Source: Thysanoteuthis rhombus (lineage: Eukaryota; Mollusca; Cephalopoda; Oegopsida; Thysanoteuthidae). Taken from it: DNA of 64,000 bases. The stretch is from contig OY735209.1 in the NCBI GenBank assembly GCA_963457665.1, forward strand, positions 3,527,081 to 3,591,080. Reading direction: 5' to 3'. The position numbers were made by a program, and so were the translations under genes. The notes beneath the pieces were generated by a model. That model had not been told where the DNA came from, searched no databases, and was given only the letters and a program-made list of their open reading frames with translations. Within the stretch, counting starts at the first letter, position 1. Each line of letters starts with the position of its first letter. Positions 55,668-64,000 of the stretch are shown in pieces.

Positions 55668-56290
55668 TACATTTACCACAATACAAGTGTTTTTCTAATA
55701 AAATCCTACTTAATCTCATATTTACAATTTCTTGGGGGCAGAGGAAGAAGAGAAATGATATTCATGCACATTTCAAAAATGAATCTCAATTAATGATATA
55801 TGTCTACAAAAATTGTTATATGTGATCTCCACAATTGTCGAACATGGAAGAACAGTAGGTTAAAAGGGCGAAGAATGTGGGAAAAAAGATTTTCGAAATT
55901 TCTCACATCCTCCAGAGAACTTTACCTTCTGTCATCTAGTCAGAAGGAAGGAATGAACAAAAAAAAAAGGGGGGAGAGGAATAAAAAAAAATGGAGGGAC
56001 CTCAGCTTGGGCTGGGCTTACAAGTCTTTTCTGATCTCCAAAATTCTTTCAATCAACCAATGACTTCAAGGAGTCACTATAGATCAACACCTCTCACGTG
56101 ACACAGCCGTGGAACTTTCATCCACATCTCGTTGTTGAGCCTTCCCCTCCAGACCTGAATCTTTACTTCAAGTGGATTCTTTATGTAGGGGACCAGTTGT
56201 ACTGGAGTGAAATGCTCGCTTTTGTGGAATCCCTTTTGATATGTCGTCCATACCATGACACTTAGAATGCCAAGTAAGGACATGATCACA
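55668..56290 (-). mobile_element. Old LINE relic at the U1'/U2' border, 3' end deleted
   Basis: It matches 29,853-30,475; about 200 bases of the relic's 3' terminal part (29,650-29,852 in unit A) are missing. The last 70 ORF2 codons are open at 56,077-56,289 (WTTYQKGFHKSEHFTPVQL), the best-preserved of the four relic copies. Confidence 0.8.
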
Positions 56291-56510
56291 TGATGTTACC
56301 TCCTTTTCACTTAATTTCTTCCTTATATACACCTCCACGAGTTTTCAGAGCCATTACTGCAGATGTGACGTTAATGGGCCTATTTCATTTCGAGGCCAGG
56401 ATTACCAGAGAGTCTCCAACTATCTAGTCCAAAATAGTCAAACTAAAAGAAATAATCCTCTAATCATGTAAATTGCAGCCGAAGGCATTGATTTAAACTG
56501 GTACTAATAA
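56291..56510 (+). repeat. Dispersed repeat R1, copy 6
   Basis: Core GATGTGACGTTAATGGGCC near 56,363, next to the LINE relic as in copies 1, 3 and 4. Confidence 0.55.
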
Positions 56511-59205
56511 AAATGTTCTATAGCTTTCGAGGGTGTATTTGGTAACTAACTAGGGCACCCCTCCCGTACAACAATAGAGAAAAATGGAGAAAATATAAAA
56601 TTTTAAAGGAACTAGCTATCAAAAAGGGTTAAAGTCAGATTGTTAAAGTATTTGAATGATAAGACTGTTTTATAGATTCAACTGAGAAAATACAAATTGA
56701 AAACAAATTGTAACCTCTTTAAGATACTTGAATCAATCTAAGATTACAGATGGAAAGTTGTTGAACGTTGCCAACTTCTTCAGCATTTGCTGAATGAAAA
56801 AAAAACATCATTGACCGAAACAAAAGAAAAAAAAAGACTTACTGAAAATATAGTGTATTAAAATATAATATGATCATGTCTTTGTTTTTCAGGGTTGACT
56901 GTTTATGTTCATGTGTTTCAGTGTTCAATATAGAAGACAATATTTGAGTTGGTGTAAACATTTATTCATTTTGAAATTATTTCCCATCACTCACTTTATC
57001 ATAATTCAAGAATGAAAGTGTTTATCCATTTTTACATATGTATTGTCAAAGTGCAAACCAAACGGCGTACATAAAATATTTTTCCATAAATCTTATTCGA
57101 AATTGAAATGTAATTTTTCAGTTGAAAAAAAAAAAATGAAATATTCTGAGACAGAAAACGAATTATATTTTGAGATATAAAAATTTATAATCTGAACTGT
57201 CTGGTTTTTCAAAGTTCCATGTTCAAACGTCAAAATAACGAACTATTTTCAATGGAAACATAAGTATTGAAGAAGCGTGCAAATCAGAAGAGACAAGACA
57301 TTATGAAACTCCAAACGACCTACCTCTTTTACAATTCACGTATGAAAATTCTTTCCTGTCACACCCAGCACAAGAATTTATAGGACTGAAATTCAATGAA
57401 ATTTAAAGCCTGAATACCAGTTTGAATTTCCAACATTTCTTTTTATTTAATAAAAGAGACAGATATAGAGCATTCTCATGAAGCTATTGGTATTAGCCTG
57501 GTCACTGTATCTCTTTTCAATACTTCAATTAAAACTGTCACCTTCAACACTGTATCCGGCAGGAGGGACAGGATATGCCATCAGGTTTTAAGACGTGGGA
57601 AAGTCAATCTGTCTCCTGAAAGTATTTACGGTTACACTTCACGGTGTCGTCGAGTGCTGTCCCTCCGATCTGCCTTATATGCTTACTTGAAGAGTTTAAC
57701 CTTAAGAATCAAAGTATTTGTTATCACAACTTGATGAAAAATATATTTGTGTGGAGGAAATTCTCGATTGTCTAGCTGTAATTATAATGAATATGCATTG
57801 TTTCTAAGGAGAGAAAGTCCAATTGAACTTTCTATGAATGTTTGGAAATGTATGTTTTTTTTTCCATTCAGCAATCTCATTTGACTTTCTTCCAGCTGTC
57901 GAGAGAATACAGATCCAGAAATGATGTCAAAGGGATGATATCTATCTGATGCTCATAAAGACTGCATGGATTGTTGGAATTGGAAAAGTATGAAAATGCT
58001 ATCTGAAGCTGAACGACTTTTACTTAGGACTTTTATTTCCCAAACATCAACATAACAAATCAAAAGCCACATCTATCTTTAAGTAGTGGAACTTGAGAAA
58101 AAATATCACGTAACTACAAATCCAAACAGTCACCGGATCCAGAAAGCACTTCTCACGTACATCTGATCCTACCTGGAACAAGGTATAAGAAGCCAGCCTC
58201 TTCTCCAAACAGAGTCAAATCAAATCTAAGAAAAGATTTCGGACATCGGATGTTTGAGTGTAAATTTTTAAGCTAAATGATAAACCACAGTAGGACTCGA
58301 TAGGTTGATTAGTTATTTGTAGTTCAGACTTCCTGCAATACGTTTTATTACATTTTGGGAAAGAGCATTTAAAAGTGGAAAGGATAGTTTTCATAAGGAA
58401 ATACTTCATTAATCGATGGCAGAGAATGAAATATATTTTTGTACAGCAGATGAAAATAGTACGATATGGAATTTGTGTATCTCAATTTTTAACAGATGCA
58501 ATGTTGGGAAAACTTAAGATTTTACTTTGAAAGCCTGGCAATAAGGGAATTTCAGATTCAGCTAGTTTGTCGGAACTAAACATCCCTTAAACTAAAACAA
58601 TGAACATTGGAATAGAAAAATACGACAAATGACATCTAAAATCTGATGCACAAAGGAACTGATCAGACTGTTGGAATAGATAAAACGTATTAAAATGGTT
58701 GCTAGCATATCTGAATAGACTCGAAATATCTGAAGCACGAAGAGACTAAAGGAACCATTTAAAGAGAAAACAGTATCAATGAATTCATTGTGGAAGCAGT
58801 TGAATTTGTTCAAAGATGGATATTACTGGAGGAAGTAACCGTGGTTTATTGAACATCATTAAAGTTTATCAATTAATCTGCCACATTCCTTCCGATCAAA
58901 AGTTCTCAATTTTTGTCTTGCTGGTTACTGAACAAATTCAATACCATTGTAATCCATTTGGACGAAAAAAAACTCAAGATTTGATTGTTCACCGTTGGCT
59001 AAGCGAGCGTCTGGGACTTTTCGTTATATCACTTGTGTTAAAGGTTTAAAACAAGAAGTTTACGTTAGCAGTGTTTTACACCAGGATATCCAATGCAAAG
59101 CTTTCAGTTCATAATCTCTCAGTGGATGAACTATTTATTGCAGAACCATGGAAGGAAGCGTAGGTGACCAAGACACGGGAGTTTATTAAATTCAATTTAA
59201 ATCCC
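56511..59205. other. Intergenic DNA of U2', 3' side of ZNF2'
   Basis: The stretch matches 30,701-33,401. The plus-strand frame of U2 at 32,171 is frameshifted here near 58,030. A 77-codon frame at 58,816-59,049 (starting MDITGGSNRG) is open only in this copy: U2 has a stop where this has CAA, and the U1 copies have more changes. I do not call it a gene. Confidence 0.45.
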
Positions 59206-59211
59206 TTTATT
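59206..59211 (-). promoter_or_regulatory. Candidate polyadenylation signal of ZNF2'
   Basis: AATAAA on the minus strand in the conserved context, about 440 bases beyond the ZNF2' stop. Confidence 0.45.
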
Positions 59212-59648
59212 GGAGCAAAATCTTTAAATACTCAACTTTTCGTCTCGATACTGATATATCTTCAGTGTTTTATGATATTCCACATATTTTCCCCGGGGTC
59301 AAAGCAAGCACTCAGCAGACTGAATGATATGACTTATTCCTATCTCCAGAAGTGAGTGTGACATTACTATTTCAAATTCATAATCTTCCTCCCACTCAAT
59401 TGGAGGTCATTATGGACATCTATTATGAATTCTTTCTGAAAACTGCTGCAAAATTTCCACACATATTAGAAGACTTTTGGAGCTGTTTCCTGTATTTGCA
59501 AGTTTTGTATAATGTATCAGTACTGAAATAAATATTTCAACTTGGAATGTGAATGCATCCAAAATTCTAAAACTCCACAAGAAAGAATTTGCAGGTGAGC
59601 TTGTGGAATTGATCTGCGTGAAAATGTTAAACCGTACATTTCACATGA

Positions 59649-61442
59649 TTACGGGTTCTCCTGAGTGTGTGTTTGCATGTGAGCCTCTAAATCTGAATCC
59701 ATTGCAAATGCTGAACCACACACTTCACATGAATGTAATTGCTCTTTAGTATGTGTCTGCATATGTCTATTCAAATTTGATTTTTGTCTGAACACCGAAC
59801 TGCACACCTTGCATGAATATGTTTTTTCTCCAGTATGCCTCTCAAGGTGAATTTTTAAAGTCGAAATCCGTCTAAATGCAGAACTGCACACTTCACAGGA
59901 ATATGGTTTCTCTCCAGTATGAATTTGTATATGTTGGTTCAAATGAGCTTTCCGTGAAAAAGAAGTGTCACACACTTCACAAGAATAAGGCTTCTCTCCA
60001 GTGTGTATTCTCATATGCACCCTCAAAGTGCTCTTCCGAGAAAAGGAAGAATCACATACTTCACAAGAATAAGGCTTCTCCCCAGAATGCGTTTTCATAT
60101 GCACAACCAAGTTTGACTTCCGATAAAAGGAAGAGCTACACACATTGCATGAATATGCTTTTTCTCCAGTGTGTGTCTGCACATGACTTTTTAAATCTGC
60201 TATCCGTGAAAATGTTGAATCACACTCTGCACATGAATATGGTCTTTTTCCAGTGTGTGTCTGCATGTGGATTTTCCAAGCCGATAACTGCTCAAATGCT
60301 GAACCACACACTGCACATGGATATTTCGTCTTTCTAGTGTGCATCTGCATGTGATTCTTGAAATTTGATGGACGAAAAAATGCTGAACCACAAACTTTAC
60401 ATGAATATGGTTTCCCTTTCGTGTGTTTCTGCATGTGTGCCTTTAAATTTGACATATGCTTAAATGCTGAACCGCACACTTCACATTTATATGTTTCCTC
60501 TCCGGCGTGTATCCGCATGTGTCGTTTTAAATTTGATATATGTCTGAATACTGAACCACACACTTCACAGGAATATGGTTTCTCTCCAGTGTGTATCCGC
60601 ATGTGTCGTTTTAAATTTGATATATGTCTGAATACTGAACTGCACACTTCACAGGAATATGGTTTCTCTCCAGTGTGTATCCGCATGTGAATTTGCAAAT
60701 CTGATATCCACTTAAATGCTGAACCACACACGTCACAAGAATATGATCTTTTTCCAGTGTGTGTCTGCATGTGGGTTTTCCAAGCCGATAACTGCTCAAA
60801 TGCTGAACCACACACTGCACATGGATATTTCGTCTTTCTAGTGTGCATCTGCATGTGATTCTTGAAATTTGATGGGCGAACAAATGCTGAACCACAAACT
60901 TTACATGAATATGGTTTCCTTTTTGTGTGTTTCTGCATGTGTGCCTTTAAATTTGACATCTGCTTAAATGCTGAACCGCACACTTCAGATTGATATGGTT
61001 CCTCTCCGCTGTGTATCCGCATGTGTCGTTTTAAATTTGATATATGTCTGAATACTGAACCGCACACTTCACAGGAATATGGTTTCTCTCCAGTGTGTAT
61101 CCGCATGTGAATTTGCAAATCTGATATCCGCTTAAATGCTGAACCACACACTTCACAAGAATATGGTTTCTCTTCAGTGTGTGTCAGCATGTGTCTCTTC
61201 AATTTTAAGATATGTGCAAATGATGAACTACACACTGTGCACGAATGTAGACTTTTTCCAGTGTGGGTTTGCATGTGAAATCTTAAAGCTGACACCTGTG
61301 CAAATACTGTACCACACACATCACATGAGTATGTTTTTCCTTCTTTGTGTGTCTGCATGTGAGTTTTTAAAGTTGTTATCTGTTTGAATGCTGAGCCACA
61401 CACTTCACATGAATGAGATTCATCTCCAGTATTTTTATGCAT
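59649..61442 (-). CDS. C2H2 zinc-finger array protein ZNF2' (21 fingers)
   Basis: The protein has 597 residues from the first ATG at 61,440-61,442. Twenty-one fingers have a strict 28-residue period; only finger 6 lacks a ligand (first Cys to Ser). Fingers 9 to 14 (60,240-60,743) are an extra six-finger block related to fingers 4 to 8. Within it, finger 12 keeps the Cys missing in finger 6, and fingers 10 and 11 are near-identical twins. Fingers 1 to 8 are identical to ZNF2; fingers 16 to 20 differ from ZNF2 fingers 10 to 14, chiefly at base-contact residues. No effector domain is in the ORF. It is the longest and best-preserved array here, probably a nuclear DNA-binding protein; the target and any upstream exons are unknown. 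Confidence 0.85.
   Translation of the reverse strand: MHKNTGDESHSCEVCGSAFKQITTLKTHMQTHKEGKTYSCDVCGTVFAQVSALRFHMQTHTGKSLHSCTVCSSSFAHILKLKRHMLTHTEEKPYSCEVCGSAFKRISDLQIHMRIHTGEKPYSCEVCGSVFRHISNLKRHMRIHSGEEPYQSEVCGSAFKQMSNLKAHMQKHTKRKPYSCKVCGSAFVRPSNFKNHMQMHTRKTKYPCAVCGSAFEQLSAWKTHMQTHTGKRSYSCDVCGSAFKWISDLQIHMRIHTGEKPYSCEVCSSVFRHISNLKRHMRIHTGEKPYSCEVCGSVFRHISNLKRHMRIHAGEETYKCEVCGSAFKHMSNLKAHMQKHTKGKPYSCKVCGSAFFRPSNFKNHMQMHTRKTKYPCAVCGSAFEQLSAWKIHMQTHTGKRPYSCAECDSTFSRIADLKSHVQTHTGEKAYSCNVCSSSFYRKSNLVVHMKTHSGEKPYSCEVCDSSFSRKSTLRVHMRIHTGEKPYSCEVCDTSFSRKAHLNQHIQIHTGEKPYSCEVCSSAFRRISTLKIHLERHTGEKTYSCKVCSSVFRQKSNLNRHMQTHTKEQLHSCEVCGSAFAMDSDLEAHMQTHTQENP
60240..60743 (-). repeat. Six-finger (504 bp) block present in ZNF2' only
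   Basis: Six 84-base finger units occur here and are absent from ZNF2. The join in ZNF2 is between finger 8 (LSAWKTH) and the CAECDST finger, and its linker TGKRSYSC combines the two alternatives seen in ZNF2' (KRS after finger 8, KRP after finger 14). This fits unequal recombination between two similar fingers. Confidence 0.85.
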
Positions 61443-61600
61443 TGTAGGTTCTTTACGTGATTTCAATTTGAATACTGCACAACACTTTACAGGAATAATT
61501 TTCTCTTAGGTAACTGTGCGTCTGTGTCCTAACAACTATCTATGTAAATCCTGGACCACAATAATCACAGCAATATGATCCTGCTGGAAGGAGTATTTGC
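61443..61600 (-). pseudogene. Decayed N-terminal fingers upstream of ZNF2'
   Basis: The same remnants as at 35,136-35,300 (SYCCDYCGPGFT with a following stop, and YSCKVLC), in a frame different from the array. Confidence 0.63.
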
Positions 61601-64000
61601 ATACGGGTTTCCGAATTTCTCTAAATTTCAAGCCCCTTTCTTGATTACGTTTTTCCGAATTAAAGATTGAATTGAGAATCAGTTTTTCATACAAACAACC
61701 AGAGACGTGCTGATGTTTTCCATCGGTTGAAATCCCTGAAAAAAAGGAATTGTATTATGAAATATCATAAAACTCATCATCAGCAATAGGGAAGATATAA
61801 CAATCCAGTTTGTGTTGCAATGAATTCCTGCATACCTTGATATATTTTGCAAATTTCATGTCCATACAAAATATGCTAAAATATATTGAAAAATTAATAT
61901 CATGATCCCCTGATAATTTGCATAGCGTAAAAATAATGAAGTCATTTTTTAATGTTATATAATTTTGAAGAAAACAGCAAAGAATACATAGAAATGATTT
62001 TGCTGGAACATTTTGTGGAGTATGAAAATGTGAAAATGTACAGAATTGTATTTTATTTTTAAAAAAGTAATTTCTTACAATCGAATAATCAACAACAAAA
62101 GAGAACTGATCTCCAAAGAAAAAGTAGTATGACTAAAAGAAACTGCTTGTAACTAAACTCGTAAAAGTTGTTGCAGAAGAGAGAGAGACCAGTGTAGAAA
62201 TGAAATATCTAAAATGATTTGACTGATTTGAGGAGAAAAGCTACATTCCTTTCTAGGAGAATCAATATGAAATGAATCTTTCAGAAAGTATCCATTCTCG
62301 TATTTTTCAGAGAAAATACCTTTTAGAAATTCTAAAAATTCTACATCTGATAAATGTCAAGTGTTAGTGTAACGCTTAGCATCGATATTGTTACTAAAAT
62401 TTAATGTTTAGTCATTAAAGATGTCGTATGGGTATTTTTATAAGCTGGGAACTGAAGGAAATTCTTTCAGCCAGTATTTTTGTGATTTTGATCTATTAGA
62501 CAAGTTATTTCGGGACAAAAGTCCCTGCCCTGCTTGGGATCCATCTGATAATGCTTGGTTCAACTGAGGGGGAGGGGACAGCAACGCTCCCTCTCAGCCT
62601 GATAGGCAAATCAATGGGCAAGGGAACAAAATCATCCATCGTATAGGGAATTGAAAAACAATTATTTCAGACTGGAAATTTCCTAAATATTTAAATTCAA
62701 ATAAATGCAATCCGTTAATGCAATTCAATAAGCCAAAATTTGTTCAATAATACAAGTTTAAAGGAAAAAAATTAAATTGCAAGAAAATAAGGGTCCAACA
62801 CAATATTAAAAAAGGGGTCCTTCAGTTTTCAAAGTTCCGAAACCACAACATCAGACCTTAATGATCTTCTTTGGATTTGTTGATTTTCAGGGGAAAAAAT
62901 CTCAGGTTTTACGTGAAGGATTCCGTTTACAAGTGAATGTAGTAGTAAACTAACCCGTTTTCCAATCCGTCATCAAAGAGTTGACCATTAAAAGCATACA
63001 TTCACTTTCTTGTAAAATTTCAATTATGCTTCCCAGGTTTTCGCGTTGAATGCCATATTCAAAGATACCAAAACAGACTTCAACATTGTTATGGAAGACT
63101 TCATGGTTCAGATAGCGCGAGGTAATAAAGATTGCATTAACAATTTTGATACACCATGCACAAACGGCAAACAAGGTCAAAATCATGAACACCTTTTGGA
63201 AGAAATACAAATAATTCTTACATGAGAATTCTCTATGTAATAATCAAAGCATAAAACTGTTTTCTAGGAGTAAAGCGTAATTTTTTCATAGGGGGGAGGG
63301 GGAGGAAAACTGCTTTTACCTTTCAGGCAATTTTTTATTACCACAAGATGTTGGATGATCAAAGTTTAGGTTTAATATCTGCAATATTGTATTAAAATAA
63401 AATTTTCTCCAATGGCGATGATTCAGGATTAATTTGCAAAGAAAAAAAATGTAATTCTTTAACAAGTGATGTCCTGCCAATTAAAAATGAATAAAAAGAT
63501 TGTTTCCGCTGAGAAATTCTTACTTTTGAAAAAAATTAATTAAGTACAGTTATTTGAATGGGGTTCTATTCACAATTTAACTACCCTTACTTTCTGTCAT
63601 TTGTACGGCTTATGTGAATTATCTCTCTATTATCAAATATTCTCATTCCGTCATTTTAAGCATTGTTTTAAGAATATATTAGATCATATTCTTTGATTTC
63701 CGGAACATTGTCTGAAACTAATAAATTGTGCTTATTTGAAAAACGTTTGAAAGATTACAATTGATATTTCCTTTCACTAAGGTGTTCAAGTAAAATGGAG
63801 ACATCACATAGCTGACAAATTTGTTTGTTTGTTTTTTATTTTAGGGAGGGGGTAAAATTTGAAAACGTCACTCAGATCAAAAAACTTCTTGAATATTAGT
63901 TCACTGACTGCTAATCTATTGACAAATGTCACTAAATGTAGGTCGATAAACGTTCCAAATACGATACTTCTTTCGTCTGATTAATGCTCGTTGGGTAGCT
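61601..64000. other. Flank 5' of ZNF2', to the window end
   Basis: No gene is recognised. The stretch matches 35,301-37,700 with small indels, and the RTE empty site is again present near 63,205. An 86-codon minus-strand frame (62,950-63,210) differs in length from its unit A counterpart because of substitutions and is not called. Confidence 0.5.

Larger units (their letters stand above)
38037..64000 (+). repeat. Higher-order tandem unit B (runs off the window)
   Basis: This is the second copy of unit A. Relative to A it has lost the equivalent of 12,399-16,148, carries 39,485-42,175 that A lacks, and has the A segment 16,296-17,258 inverted at 42,176-43,135. The end of the window corresponds to about 37.7 kb in unit A, so a third unit could begin within about 0.4 kb beyond it. 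Confidence 0.87.

Overview
The window looks like repeat-rich, AT-rich nuclear DNA from an invertebrate animal. It shows a Tx1/L1-type two-ORF LINE, relics of an RTE-type LINE, long C2H2 zinc-finger arrays, AT/GT microsatellites and no bacterial gene organisation. A mollusc or other lophotrochozoan is my guess, from the repeat style alone, with low confidence.

Bases 1 to about 11,097 hold one young, GC-richer LINE on the minus strand. The long copy (5,129-11,097) carries a CCHC/proline-rich ORF1 and a complete endonuclease plus reverse-transcriptase ORF2. It has no ATG for ORF1 and stops about 10 bases upstream of it, so it is probably slightly 5'-truncated. Its last 2,555 bases (RT domain to 3' end) are repeated head-to-tail three times with identical junctions at 2,573/2,574 and 5,128/5,129.

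From 11,101 to the end the window is a two-fold higher-order tandem duplication. Unit A (11,101-38,036, about 26.9 kb) is followed by unit B (38,037 to beyond the window end). Each unit is built of older diverged subunits: an old LINE 3' relic, AT-rich spacer, a C2H2 array on the minus strand and a conserved downstream flank. Unit A contains subunits U0 (about 11.1-15.0 kb, zinc finger lost), U1 (15.0-29.7 kb, array ZNF1) and U2 (29.7-38.0 kb, array ZNF2). Unit B repeats them with a 3.75 kb deletion, a 0.96 kb inversion and about 2.7 kb of sequence absent from A.

The four recognisable genes are finger-only arrays with no effector domain in the same ORF: ZNF1 (22,598-23,422), ZNF2 (33,846-35,135), ZNF1' (48,591-49,409) and ZNF2' (59,649-61,442). 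Decayed fingers lie at both ends of ZNF1 and ZNF1', and upstream of ZNF2 and ZNF2'. ZNF2' has six more fingers than ZNF2. Their first eight fingers are identical in protein sequence, while the last six differ mostly at base-contact residues. ZNF1 and its copy lie between inverted repeats of about 0.75 kb, whose distal arm is a copy of the gene's own 3' end sitting inside a dead RTE-type LINE. The locus reads as a young, fast-turning-over zinc-finger cluster shaped by transposon relics.

All comparisons were made by eye; identities are qualitative and boundaries of old repeats are approximate.
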